Shown: piece by piece, positions 1-11,287 of the stretch
How positions within the stretch are numbered: the first letter of the stretch is position 1
Layout of the letters: each line of letters starts with the position of its first letter
Assembly: GCA_903813345.2 (NCBI GenBank)
Contig: CAIIXF020000002.1
Coordinates: forward strand, 6,067,772-6,131,771
Direction: 5' to 3'
From: Owenia fusiformis
Lineage: Eukaryota > Annelida > Polychaeta > Sabellida > Oweniidae
Length of the DNA stretch: 64,000 nucleotides
Notes under the pieces: generated by a model
Databases searched by the model: none
Told to the model about the DNA's origin: nothing
What the model saw: only the letters and a program-made list of their open reading frames with translations
Program-made: the position numbers and the translations under genes

Positions 1-780
1 ATGAATACATTTTATTTCATGAATAACCTAATATTTGTTTCTGAATAGGAAAAACTGTGGCGTGTCATGGTTTCAAATCTAAAAATAAAGAAAGTCGAAA
101 ATATTCGAGAGAATCATGATTATTTGTAAATATTCAACATGTTGAGTCTTATTTACGATTCAAATAAAGGTGAGAGATCATAATTATTTGTTTTTGTTAG
201 ATATCGTTGTAAACACATTGTAGTATTGACCTAAAAAAAATTTGCGTCCAAAAAACGGAAATATTTTCAATTTTTGCGTCCTCCAAATTATTTTTGAGTC
301 CTTAACATGTATGGGACGCCGTTAATGCAAGCCCTCGGATTTGTAGATTCAGTAGAAAACATTGGTGAAGCAATGACCCTTCCTGAAGCTTCTAAACCTT
401 AATGTTTCTTTTTCGGTATTTCCCTTAAGAGTGTTCACTACAGGTTGTTCAAAGAGTGGCCAAAGAGTAATTCATTGCATTACATTATTTATTTATTGAT
501 TTATTTATGCATGATCTGCTATGAAAGCAGTGAAGGACTGATCTTGAAGGATGAGCTGGTTGATTCTATGTCTGTTTACCTTATTTCTCACTGGTTTCAC
601 TTTTTTCTTTTTGAATGAAATTTTGAACTGCTGGAATTTGAATACCATTTAGAATATAACTACATGCTTTTATTTTAATACTGATTCCACTCTTTTCCAC
701 ACAATTCCAAATTGCAATTTTCAAAAACATGACTGAACATTTCAATGTTTTTTCCCTATGGATGGTTATTTTTGCCCCCC
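1..780. other. non-coding stretch, no gene seen
   Basis: AT-rich sequence upstream of the RAB30 exons, probably intronic to that gene because the missing 5' exon must lie further left. I looked for the Rab P-loop exon and found none. A GGAAAAACT near position 52 encodes Gly-Lys-Thr but lacks the other P-loop residues and is followed by unrelated sequence. Confidence 0.5.
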
Positions 781-1079
781 TTAACCTCTTGAATCCCAGG
801 TTCTAAAATAGGTTGAAACCAGATAATTTTTCATTTTTGCCAGCTTTTGACATTTTACTAAATACATATACAACAGACGATGTTTAATTTAGTTAGATTA
901 GACAGCAGAGATCATTTCTAGACATTTTAAAGTAATTTTTGTGTAAATTGGATAAAAATTGTTCAAATAAGAGCAATTTCAGTGAAAAATTTTGTAACAA
1001 ATTATCTCATCAATCTGGGTTTCAAAGTAATTTCTGAGGTGACGAGAAATCTCGTCACTCTGGGTAGTAAAGAGGTTAA
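781..1079 (-). mobile_element. family G TTAA-type inverted-repeat element
   Basis: The ends are TTAACCTCTT at the left and AAGAGGTTAA at the right, so the element is bounded by TTAA on both sides with 10-bp terminal inverted repeats. The interior shares long stretches, in reverse orientation, with copies at 27560 and 60042, including a short CG-containing hairpin around GACGAGAAATCTCGTC. TTAA at both ends is what piggyBac or Kolobok insertions leave. It has no coding capacity, so it would be non-autonomous. Confidence 0.65.
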
Positions 1080-1855
1080 TATTACAAACAACTGCAGGTC
1101 ATTGTGGTCTCTTATATTATTGCTTTGTTTGCCTGAATAAATTGTCCTCTGCTCTGTATATTTTTACTTATCCAATTTTCTCTAATAGGGTTGAATAAAA
1201 TTACTTCTGAACTACAGTATTATTTCTATGTTAGTCTAGCTACAAGCCCTTGTTACCCCCCCCCCTCCCCCTGCAATATTATTACTACATTGTTTATCCT
1301 ATCCACCAGAATTAAGGTGTGTGTTTTGTTACAGTGTCTTGTTCATGCCAGTTTCTTTCATTTTATTCTAAGCCTTGCTGTTCCTCTCACACGCGGTACT
1401 AGCTCACCGGGGGGTATCGAAACCAAAACACCCCGCAAAACCGTTAATTTGAATTTCAAATCTACCCTGTCTTTGGAAAATCAATGATTGTGAGTCTCAC
1501 ACTACACCGTTTTTCTTCAAACACTTTCAGTCGAGAAATAACTTTCAGTCGCTGCTAAAACGAGTGACTCTGGTTTCGATACGCCCCTGTGAGTTAGTAC
1601 CGCATGTCTCAATTTTATGTTTAAATTTCTGTCGATAATGATGTATTTTTTCATGTGCAGGATTTCGCTGCAATTTTATATTTTCTCTTACCCTTAGGCT
1701 CATAAGAATTCTAACCCTCTGAATAGGCTGATAAAGATACAGCTTTTCTAAGTTAAAATATTATTCCAATAATTTTCACCGTTGTTTTCATCCATTTTGT
1801 TCATTCATTGTCAGAAATTCAAATGAAACCCCTGATAAACAGTAGGCCACTTCTC

Positions 1856-1994
1856 CAGGTGTATAGCATCCCCCCCAGGCCAAACACTTTTTAAAATCAT
1901 GCAGTTTTTCACAATTTGTCGAGGTGAAACCCCCCTGGAATTTTTCTGAAAAGTGAACCCCCTGTGCCCTTGGCAAAAGCTGGCTATGGGCCTG
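1856..1994 (-). mobile_element. family A short inverted-repeat element
   Basis: One of about nine copies in the window of a 85-260 bp element. Its consensus ends are CAGGCCCGTAGCCAG and the reverse complement. This copy lies with the GGCTATGGGCCTG end at the right and a diverged left end. The flanking pentamers TTCTC and CTCTC are nearly the same, consistent with a decayed 5-bp target duplication. Confidence 0.6.
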
Positions 1995-2188
1995 CTCTCT
2001 ATACAGAGATGAATTCAAACAATTGAAAGGGTGATCTACCAGGCGTCCATTAGTATGCTTTGTAATCTGTGCTTTAAATGAATGAATCATTCTCTGAGGA
2101 TCTCTCAGTCCACGCAGAGACTAATTTGTCATAGCACTGTCGACATGAATCAGACTAATTGTTCAACTTCTGATTTCCATTAGTTCAG

Positions 2189-2384
2189 TGTGTTCTCCAC
2201 AGGATTTTTTCTCAAGTGGGTGCAAAATTCTCATTTTCTCAATTCAGACCACAATTGGTCAAAATATGCCCATTTTTCATGATTTTCTCATTTTCAAGTG
2301 GGCAAATGAATTTTCAGGTGAGTGCAATCCTGTTTTTAAAATCTCAGTTGGTTGCTGTGCCCACTTATTGCTGGGGAGATCACA
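2189..2384 (-). mobile_element. family B ~200-bp dispersed element
   Basis: Begins GTGTTCTCCACAGG and ends GCTGGGGAGATCAC. The same ~200-bp sequence recurs at 47006, 61433 and 61969, with a 74-bp remnant at 53066. It includes repeated CCCACTTGA-type words. There is no long terminal inverted repeat and no coding potential. Confidence 0.7.
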
Positions 2385-2632
2385 GTCTTCATAGAATTCA
2401 TAGAACTCTTGAAGCAATATTTCATAGAGTTTTAATCTTATTCCAAATACTGCAGTGAAACCATGGGCTTTCAACTAGAATTATATTTAATTGAAGGCCC
2501 ATGGTGAAACCTATAAGTGGAACTCTTTTGGTATCTCAACCTAGTGTTCCACTTAAAGGGTGTTCTTCTAAGAAAGGTTCACTCTACATTTACTTTACTA
2601 TAGAGATGTTTCACTTAACAATGTTCATGCAC

Positions 2633-2763
2633 TGGTCACATTTGCTCCGATTTTTGCTACGGCGCCCGGCCGATTGAGTATTTTGTTCAAAATTGAATAC
2701 AATATTGAACAAAACACTCAATCAGCTGGGTGCCGGCCGATGGATCGGAGCAAATGTGACCCA
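2633..2763. mobile_element. GC-rich foldback element (131 bp)
   Basis: The two halves are inverted copies: the left arm starts TGGTCACATTTGCTCCGAT and the right arm ends ATCGGAGCAAATGTGACCCA. The arms are about 55-60 bp with scattered mismatches, around a short spacer near 2690-2704. The inner part is GC-rich (CGGCCGATTGAG) in an AT-rich surrounding. Probably a foldback or miniature inverted-repeat element. Confidence 0.75.
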
Positions 2764-3028
2764 GGCATTACTCTAACATAAAAATTAATCCTCAAAATAT
2801 GAAGTATGTGAGTCATGTCAGAAATATTTTGATTTTGAGCCTAAACAGAAAACAAAACATAGCCAATAACATATACATTGTACAAGTATTAGGTTCACCC
2901 TCAAAAATCTAATTGAAATTTTTGTCTATAAGATAACACTTATATCATGTATTTAACAAAAATACCTTTAGAAGATACACAAAGATAATAACATTGACTC
3001 CATTTTCATATTATTTACATATTTTCAG

Positions 3029-3212
3029 CTCCAAATATGGGACACAGCAGGCCAGGAGAGATTCCGATCAATTACCCAGAGTTACTACAGATCAGCGAAT
3101 GCTCTTATCCTTGTCTATGATATTAGCTGTCAGCCTACTTTTGACTGCCTTCCCCAGTGGCTGAAAGAAATTGAGATGTATGCTAGCAGCAAAGTGTTAA
3201 CATTTTTAGTTG
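3029..3212 (+). CDS. RAB30: Rab30-like small GTPase, internal exon
   Basis: Encodes the middle of a Rab GTPase. The exon opens in phase 0 after a TTTTCAG acceptor and reads [20 protein letters not shown], the G3/switch II region with the catalytic Gln of DTAGQ. It continues through the Rab30-typical YRSANALIL and [14 protein letters not shown] stretches to FLVG, stopping at a GTGAGT donor after the first base of a Gly codon. Rab30 is a Golgi-associated Rab. The wording of this exon matches vertebrate Rab30 much better than other Rabs as I know them. The preceding exon or exons (P-loop, switch I) are not in the window, so the gene is partial here. Confidence 0.92.
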
Positions 3213-3345
3213 GTGAGTAAATGCCCTTATATGGCAACATTAAAATGAAGGATATTGTTTTTAGTTGTTGAGTTATGCCCTTATATGGGAACATAAGAAA
3301 TACAGTATGGAGTATCATTTTAGGAGGTGACTTAATGCCCTTATT
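3204..3345 (+). repeat. three tandem copies spanning the RAB30 exon-intron boundary
   Basis: The sequence around the donor (TTTTAGTTG, then GTGAGTAAATGCCC) recurs at about 3259 and 3318, units of 55-59 bp. All three copies share the word TAGTTG or TAGGAG, a TGAGT- or TGACT-like segment and ATGCCCTTAT. The second copy has lost the donor GT (GTTGTTGAG); the third keeps GAG|GTGACT. The exon end has therefore been tandemly copied into the intron. Confidence 0.7.
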
Positions 3346-3515
3346 CGGTCACTGGCGGATCCAGAAGCTAAGGAGGGGGGGGCCCACATTTGAAATCTGA
3401 AAAAAAAATTTAATTTTGCAAATCGAAAAGCTGGTGCTTTGTAATTTTCCATGTAATTTTGATACCGTAGATACCAAACAAACACAATTTTTTAAATCTT
3501 TAAATTTTATTTCAG

Positions 3516-3775
3516 GAAATAAAAGTGATCGTATGACACAGCGAGAAATTCCAAAGCACATTGGGGAGGAATTCGCGCAGAGGCATGACATGACATTCAT
3601 AGAGACATCTGCGAAGGAATGTGAAAACGTTGACAAACTGTTTGGTGAAATCGCCACTGAATTAACGCGAGAGGCAAGAAAAAATGACTTGCGACCTAGA
3701 TATGATGATAATGCTGATTTAAGCTCTAGTCATAATGCTATTCCAAATGTCTTAGGATGTTGTAAGATGGGATAA
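3516..3775 (+). CDS. RAB30: Rab30-like small GTPase, terminal coding exon
   Basis: Follows a TTTATTTCAG acceptor and completes the split Gly codon to give GNKSD (G4 guanine-specificity motif, NKxD), then FIETSAKE (G5 motif, SAK). The hypervariable tail ends CCKMG with stop TAA at 3773-3775. The CC pair is the geranylgeranylation site expected for a Rab; human Rab30 also has CC four residues from its end. The two exons together give about 147 residues, roughly the C-terminal 70% of a ~203-residue protein. The first ORF methionine upstream at 3416 is intronic and is not used. An AATAAATAAA at about 4047 could be one polyadenylation signal. Confidence 0.93.
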
Positions 3776-4074
3776 TTAAGTGATGTTTCTAAACAAGTAC
3801 CGTAATCGCCCTATTAAGGGCCCGCCCCTAATAAGCGCCAACCCCCGCTTAACAAAGACCAAGAAATATCAAATGGCCAAGTATTAACGAATATATCAGA
3901 AAAATAAGTTAAATTAATATTGTCATTGCAATGGTATCTGTGAGCAGCCTGCCCCCCCCCCTCATCGTGTGTGCGTATCTCAATATTGGAATGAAGGAAT
4001 ACTGGAATAACTTAAAAAGTGACGATATAATTACTGGAGCAATTTAATAAATAAAGAGCATACATGAGAATCTT

Positions 4075-4272
4075 AAGAAATGCAGGAGAAACATTTGAAA
4101 TGTGCAAGAAGCATTTTGAAATGCAGGAGAAATGAATGAAATGAAGGAGAAACATTTTGAAATGCAGGAGAAACAAATGAAATACAGGAGAAACAAATGA
4201 AATCCAGTAGAAACAAATGAAATACAGGAGAAACAATTGAAATGCAGGAGAAACAATTGAAATGCAGGAGGA
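4075..4272 (+). repeat. minisatellite, ~20-bp unit
   Basis: About nine imperfect copies of a unit like AAATGCAGGAGAAACAATTG. The array lies just 3' of RAB30 and may be in its 3' UTR. Open frames across it on the minus strand are repeat artefacts. Confidence 0.85.
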
Positions 4273-4971
4273 ATGTCATAAGATGCAAATAATTGCAAAT
4301 TCCAATGATCTTCCGATATTTCAAAACCAAAAGTATACAGCTTTGCAACAAACATATTTATACTAAGCTGGCTGTAACATGTTTGTTTATGTTGTCATGT
4401 CAACTGTTCTAATATTAGATGTTTCATAGTAACAAAAATGTGCCAATTTATAGGATACGAATTTTGATTCATGAATTGTTTGAAATGTCAATCAATTTTA
4501 AAATGAAACATTTTTGTTTTTGAAATGTTCTTTTGTGAACCAGAAAATGAAGGTTTTGCAATCTGATGTACAGTTAAACTTAAGTATGTGAACAGCATCT
4601 TTGTACACATCAGCATGAACACATCAGTGTGAGTACTATCAACCATGTTTTAAGATAATACACATATCCTCAATTTAATGTGCTTAGATATACACAGATT
4701 ATTCAATGTTGTTTTTGAGGTATAAAGACATGAGAATTCCTCACAGAATCTGGAGTTCACAGATGAAAATCTTGTCATTAACAGGGTGACCAAAAAAAAC
4801 TTAGTTTTGGAATATTACTTTTTCAAGTATGATTAGGAATCATAAAACTCATAATGAAGGAATCTTAATAAATTTCTATGTTTAGATAGCTTGTTCAATG
4901 CACAAAACAGCATTGACAGATTAGAACATGTTTTCCATGGTGGTATGCTCTGATGCCAAACCTCTGATATT

Positions 4972-5134
4972 ATCGTATGATCTGTAAAATGAAGCCCTCT
5001 AATTGGTCAGTTCTTGTGCTGTACCAATCTGTATTGCTACTGAGGTTGTCCCAGTTGACCATCTCTGTCGCAATACAGAAAATATTGGTACGGAGGGGAC
5101 AATCTCAGTAGCAATACAGAGGATCACACGATAA
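4972..5134. mobile_element. nested foldback element
   Basis: CTGTATTGCTACTGAGGTTG on the left mirrors CAATCTCAGTAGCAATACAG on the right. An outer ATCGTATGATCTGT / ACAGAGGATCACACGAT pair extends the fold. No coding capacity. Confidence 0.6.
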
Positions 5135-5139
5135 AAACA

Positions 5140-5261
5140 TTATTGAATGATTTGAAGTGCAATACAGGATATATTCTGTCTTGGCACTCGACTTTGTCTC
5201 GTTCCAATACAAAATTCTCTAACAGAATATATCCTGTATTGCACTTCAAATCATTCAATAA
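5140..5261. repeat. perfect 40-bp inverted repeat with 42-bp loop
   Basis: The arm at 5140-5179 (TTATTGAATGATTTGAAGTG and onward) is the exact reverse complement of 5222-5261. RNA from either strand would form a long uninterrupted hairpin. The perfect match implies a recent origin or selection on pairing. Confidence 0.9.
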
Positions 5262-5589
5262 CTTATGGTATTGATAATATGAATGAAAGCAATCCAGAAA
5301 TAACTCAAATAAAGACAGGAATCTCAATTCAGAAAATTGTATTTTTGAACATTTCTGGACAATTTCACATGCGAAAAGCGATCATACCTAGACAGAAAAT
5401 GTAATTACTCTAAATCTCAATATCATGGATGCAATAAAATTACAGTTTTCCCCATTGAACACTCTGTAACACACAAAAATCCATAAAGATTCCACCATAT
5501 TTGAGAAAGTTATTCCGAAATTAGAGGGTAGAGTTTTTGTGGTCACCCTGTATATTGAATAATGTGAATTACATTTTTAGAAGTGTTTA

Positions 5590-6220
5590 TCATCAATGTA
5601 ATCAAATGTGTAATAAGCATCATCAAAATATGAAGTTGTCATCATCAAATATATAACATGCATCATCAATTTGTGATCATCATCAATGTTTCAAGTATTC
5701 TTAAAAAGAGTAGGAAATGTTCATGAAAAATGAATTGGTCATTATCAAATATTAAGTGTTCATTATCAAAATATGACATGTTCATTATTAAAATATGAAG
5801 TGTTCGTTATTAAGATATGAAGTGTTCGTTATTAAAATATGAAGTGTTCGTTATTAAAATATTAAGTGTTCATTATCAAAATATGAAATGTTCGTTATTA
5901 AGATATTAAGTGTTCATTATCAAAATATGAAGTGTTCGTTATTCAGACATAAAGTGTTCATTATGAGCCTAAGATATGACACACTCATGAATATATACTG
6001 AAGTGCTTGTCATTGAAATTGTTGTACATGTATTTGTCAATGAAAATATGAAGTGTCGATGAAGTGTTCATCATTAAAAGTTAAGATTGTGTTCCCCTTC
6101 AGTGTTTGAAGTGTTCAGCATTAAAATATGTATACCTGAAAATATGAAGTCTTCTTCATAAAAAATGTAACTCATTATTGAATTGTAGTACATGTAGTGC
6201 TTATTTTGAAAATATGTTGT
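5590..6220 (+). repeat. degenerate AT-rich minisatellite, ~23-bp unit
   Basis: Repeated words of the type AAGTGTTCATTATCAAAATATG. The densest part is 5745-5965; the flanks hold diverged copies (CATCATCAAT variants). No gene. Confidence 0.75.
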
Positions 6221-8565
6221 AATCTTTACCACCAAATATGAATGGATGTACCATTATATGAATGTTCTTTATTCACAAGGGGTGGACCATTATCAGTGAT
6301 CTCCCCCTCAACACTTCAGTGTGAGAATAATCATAAAATGTGGCATTATCTTAGGTCAACTTTGCCAAAACTGTGGAAATACGATTTTGCAGCGAAAATG
6401 ACCTTGAGAGAATTTAAGGGTTTAACCTTTTACATTTTGTGATATTTTCTTTGTATGTACTGTTTAGTTTTACATTTTCATTTAGGGATGAAATGTTGAC
6501 ATGAAAAAACAAAATTAATTTTGTTCTGGTTTTCCTTCCCCATTCTCCATTCAACAGAATTAGATTTCACTTGAAAGCAACAATTTTCACAAACAAAATC
6601 TTCATCCCCCTTCCTAAAGAAATGAACTTGTTTTCAGACAACCCTTGTCAATTTGACACTTTCCCTTATAGTCCAGGAAACCATTTATCACATTTGTATT
6701 TATTCATCATTTGCCAATGTAAATACCCAAATGCCATAATCATTTATTTATTTTGTGTACATATTTTTAAACTTGTTTGTATAGATTGTTATATTATGTT
6801 AGGCTCCAAAAATGTCACGATGACCATATATTCTCTGGAAAATCTGTACAAAATGAAAATTGAGGAAATACTTGAATGGTGATATTTTTGATTTATATGT
6901 TATTTTGTGCAATCAGATTTATATTGAATTAAAAAAATGTTCATACATTTCCTCCATGGCAAATTCTACACTGAATTCAAAAAAGAAAACTTTTTGACAT
7001 ATTTTTAACAGGTTGGAACTATAACGAATACGTATGGCCAGAGTTAGATTTTTGTGAATGTGTACATTTAAGGCCACTCTCTGTAATATTAGATCCATAC
7101 TTTAAAAGCACACAGGGCCAGTGCCCCATACTGGCCTTGCATGAAAAAGGTACTTTTTCCAAAAAATGTTTGAGGAAAGCATCACTAGTTTGAGAAAGAA
7201 GACTTTAATGCACAGTGCTCCATGAACGTTCTGCAATATAAGTCATATAGTCCCATGTCTTTAATTAAGAATGGACTTAAATGTAAACTTACACAATTAA
7301 TAGACAGGGAAATACATGTAAATCTTCATGATGTCTATAAGAAGTATTTTAGGGTTCAGGACAGTAGTTGCATAAGTCCTATGACTAATAATTTAGAGGG
7401 CTGTTCAGCTTTTTTGCTTGTACATTGTGTTTAAGCCTCAACACAGAGAAACGGTTCTTATCACAAAAATTAAAATTTGCCTAGAGTCAAAAATCTGCCC
7501 AAGATTAAGAGGGAAATGTGCTAAATTCAAATCCGACTTTTTGGTCTATAAATGCAAGGAAATGTTATTAACACATTAAGTCATGACTCATTTGAAAGGT
7601 CTCTTTGTGCTTTTAAAGATAAACAATAAATCAGAATATTGAAAAATCTGTGATAAGATCCCTTTCCTGTGCCCTGGCTTATTTATTTTTATGCATTACC
7701 ATTTTGCTAGGCTTTTCCATAACTAGAGAGTTCCAATGGGCTTGAATTAAGCCCAGTATATACCGGTTATACTTATTTTATTTTGTATAGATTATAATAT
7801 AGTCTATTTTTTAGTCTTGTTTAATTAGATTTTCTTCATTGCTTTATGTATTTTTATGTAGCATTGTTAATATTGCAAATTTTGTGTCTGAGGTGAACAC
7901 CACAGAATGTAAACTTTTTCAGTCCCATTTGTGTTTTACAGTCCCATATTGTTTGGAGTCCCATAGTTTCAGTGCTAGTTTTATGGGCCAGAAACTACAA
8001 GATTACCCTCAAATCCTTTTAATGGTACAGTACTACAGTACTTATTTTGGTGCTACTTTGCAGTTGATGTTTTGAATATGTTTTAGCAAATTTTATTCCA
8101 GTCAAAAAAGAAACCTGTACTTCATATATTAGAATCTCTTTCACACATTACATGAGAGATACATGTCTTACAACATTGTAACATCACCTGCATAGCTAAA
8201 ATACTACTCTAAATCACCTCAAGGTGTGGAATTTGAAAATATGTAGTTTAGTTGTAGAAATGTTCTTCTGTGTTGCATTACTTTATTTGTGCAATATATT
8301 TATAAATGTTAAGTTTTTTGTTACTTAAAAAGGGTATACAGTAACTCTTACAGTGAACAGCTTCAGATTTTTTTATATTAAGAAATTATCAACTGGTGTA
8401 AAATATGAAGGGAAAATGAAATAAATTTATTTGTACTTTGTACTGATATGATTTTTTGTGTTTATTAAATGCTCCAAGACTTCATAAAAATCTGTTTCAT
8501 AAAACTTGGATTTTCAATTCTCTTCTCTTCCTTGAAAAGTACCTCTGCATTCAACGGATAATTGA
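6221..8565. other. non-coding, possible distal RAB30 3' UTR
   Basis: No open frame with splice sites or a recognisable domain on either strand. Low-complexity AT-rich sequence with several AATAAA-like words (for example near 8430). A very long RAB30 3' UTR is known in vertebrates, so part of this could be transcribed; that is inference. Confidence 0.35.
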
Positions 8566-8569
8566 ATCA

Positions 8570-8995
8570 AATGGTTAATGTGTGGTCAATTCAATCCTTC
8601 GTGGATCGTCTGGAGCCAAGTCAACTCAACCATTGGCCAACGTCTCAACCCTTGGCTGTTTCAACTCTTTGTCAGCTCAACCAGTGGTCAGCTCAAACTT
8701 TGGTCAATTCAACCCTTTGACACCACAACCCTTGGACAACTCCCCCTTGGTCATAACCCATTATCAAGTCAACCCTTAGTTATTTCATACCTTAGTCAAC
8801 TCAACCCTTGGTCATCTCAAACAGTCATCTTAAAACTTGGTCAACTCAACCCTTGGTCATAACAACCCATTATCAAGTCAACTCTTAGTTATTTCATACC
8901 TTAGTCAACTCAACCCTTGGTCATCTCAAACAGAGTCATCCCAAAACTTGGTCAACTCAACCTCAGTCAATTCAACTTAGTCATCTCATTCAGAT
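8570..8995 (+). repeat. degenerate tandem repeat, TCAACTCAACCCTTGG words
   Basis: About twenty irregularly spaced copies of (T)CAACTCAACCCTTGGTCA. A ~95-bp stretch (8755-8850) is repeated at 8862-8935. The open frames here are repeat artefacts. Confidence 0.7.
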
Positions 8996-9201
8996 CACTG
9001 ATCATTTGGGATTGAGTTGACTAGAGATTACTCGGTCAAGTATTGATATGACTAGGCTTGTCCCTAGAAATGCATAATGCACTTGACTTACACATATATG
9101 GAATCAACCTTTCCAATAAAGCCTTCTGCAACACCTAAAAAATCAGTATTATAGTGTTCTATCATGCATTTTTATTCCTGATAAGATGTTAATTAGAAAA
9201 T

Positions 9202-9424
9202 TTAAATTGCTATATTTTTCACATCCACCTTTGTATTGTATTGTATCTTGGTTACCGCCATATTTGGCGAGCAATACCTCATTGGTATATTCCGTATTTT
9301 ACACTCGAAGACAGAGCCAGAAACCCCTCCTTGGAGGAGCCCTTTGTTCTTCTTGCAAATCAAAGTGGGTGCCACATTGAGAATGAGAACAAATAAAGTA
9401 AACAGCATGGTAATTACTCCAAAT
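9202..9424 (-). CDS. possible terminal exon of an unidentified membrane protein
   Basis: On the minus strand an ATTTACAG acceptor at 9425-9426 could open a 223-bp exon ending in a stop at 9202. It begins with a strongly hydrophobic segment (FGVITMLFTLFVLILNVAPT) followed by CKKNKG, which would suit a last transmembrane helix and cytoplasmic tail. I do not recognise a family, and the sequence past GGVSG looks like ordinary non-coding DNA. There are no supporting upstream exons in the neighbouring satellite. Treat as a candidate only. Confidence 0.2.
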
Positions 9425-9613
9425 CTGTAAATCTGATTTTTCAAGAAACCAAATGGATTCTACAATATCTCTGTCATAATGTAACCAAGTAATAATTGTG
9501 ATTTCAAATCTTTTTATTCATAATTAGATTGGCACAATCATTCTACATATACAGGTATACATTATATAACAATATAAAGCTGTATAAAAAAATTTACAAA
9601 AGACATTGAATCA

Positions 9614-11287
9614 TGCCCCCTATTGGTTATGATGTCATTCTTACAGTACCACCTATAGTTATGATGTCATTCTTTCAGTGCTACCTATAGTTATGATGTC
9701 ATTCTTACAGTGCCACCTACTGGTTATGATGTCAGTCTTACAGTGCCACCTACTGGTTATGATGTCAGTTTCACAATGCCACCAATTGGTTATGATGTCA
9801 TTCTTACAGTGCCATCTACTGGTTATGATGTCAGTTTTACAGTGTCACCTATTGGTTAAGATGTCAGTCTTACAGTGCCACCTATTGGTTATGATGTCAT
9901 TCTTACAGTGCCACCTATTCGTTATGTTGTCAGTCTTACAGTGCCACCTAAAGGTTATAATGTCATTCTCACAGTGCCACCTATTGTGATGTCAGTCTTA
10001 CAGTGCCACCTATTGGTTATGATGTCATTCTTTCAGTGCCACCTATTGGTTATGATGTCTTTCTTACAGTGCCACCTATCGGTTATGTTGTCATTCTTTC
10101 AGTGCCACCTATTGGTTATGATGTCTTTCTTACAGTGCCACCTATTGGTTATGATGCCATTCTTACAGTGCCACCTATTGGTTGTGATGTCAGTTTTACA
10201 GTGCCACCTATTGGTTGTGATGTTATTCTTACAGTACCACCTATTGGTTATGATGTCAGTCTTACAGTGCCACCTATTGGTTATGATGTTATTCTTACAG
10301 TGCCACCTATTGGTTATGATGTCAGTCTTAAAGTGCCACCTATTGGTTATGATGTCAGTCTTACAGTGCCACCTATTGGTTATGATGTTATTCTTACAGT
10401 GCCACCTATTGGTTATGATGTCAGTCTTACAGTGCCACCTAAAGGTTATAATGTTATTCTTACAGTGCCACCTATTGGTTATAATGTTATTCTTACAGTG
10501 CCACCTATTGGTTATGATGTCATTCTTTCAGTGCAACCTATTGGTTATGATGTTATTCTTTCAGTGCCACCTATTGGTTATGATGTCATTCTTTCAGTGC
10601 AACCTATTGGTTATGATGTTATTCTTACAGTGCCACCTATTGGTTATGATGTCATTCTTTCAGTGCAACCTATTGGTTATGATGTCATTCTTTCAGTGCC
10701 ACCTATTGGTTATGATGTCATTCTTTCAGTGCAACCTATTGGTTATGATGTTATTCTTACAGTGCCACCTATTGGTTATGATGTCATTCTTTCAGTGCCA
10801 CCTATTGGTTATGATGTCATTCTTTCAGTGCAACCTATTGGTTATGATGTCATTCTTACAGTGCCACCTATTGGTTATGATGTCATTCTTACAGTGCCAA
10901 CTATTGGTTATGATGTCAGTCTTACAGTGCCACCTATTGGTTATGATGTCATTCTTACAGTGCCAACTATTGGTTATGATGTCAGTCTTACAGTGCCACC
11001 TATTGGTTATGATGTTATTCTTACAGTGCCACCTATTGGATATGGTGTCAGTCTTACAGTGCCACCTATTGGTTAAGATGTCAGTCTTACAGTGCCACCT
11101 ATTGGTTATGATGTCATTCTTACAGTGCCACCTATTTGTTATGTTGTCAGTCTTACAGTGCCACCTAAAGGTTATAATGTTATTCTTACAGTGCCACCTA
11201 TTAGTTATAATGTTATTCTTACAGTGCCACATATTAGTTATAATGTTATTCTTACAGTGCCACATATTGGTTATGATGTCATAATTA
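9614..11287 (+). repeat. 33-bp satellite, ~50 copies
   Basis: Unit length is 33 bp, with the core CCTATTGGTTATGATGTCA followed by TTCTTACAGTGCCA. Because 33 is divisible by 3 and the unit lacks stops in several frames, open frames of up to 469 codons run across it, encoding only 11-residue repeats; there is no evidence that they are genes. Variants are ordered: the series with GGTTAAGATG, CGTTATGTTG or TGTTATGTTG, and AAAGGTTATAATG occurs at 9855-9985 and again at 11072-11200. Some copies are dimeric alternations of GTGCAACC and GTGCCACC units (10520-10840). Confidence 0.95.

Larger units (their letters stand above)
4781..5551. mobile_element. family F inverted-repeat element with nested hairpins
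   Basis: Outer ends are ACAGGGTGACC (4781) and GGTCACCCTGT (to 5551), consistent with a Tc1/mariner-like miniature element inserted at TA. The right arm resembles the 18162 element (CTTTCTCAA, then a GAGTGTTCAAT-like word inside). Two further inverted repeats sit inside (about 4972-5134 and 5140-5261), so this looks like elements inserted into an element. Confidence 0.6.

Noticed and set aside
35-120. Possible RAB30 P-loop exon (GlyLysThr after an AG)
   Set aside because: Only three residues fit; the residues before and after do not match Rab30 and a stop follows soon.
4012-4355. Phe/Ser-rich minus-strand frames
   Set aside because: Translation of the ~20-bp minisatellite downstream of RAB30.
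9875-11284. 469-codon plus-strand open frame
   Set aside because: It is the 33-bp satellite read in a stop-free frame; only an 11-residue repeat, no start context, no splice sites, and other frames are equally open.
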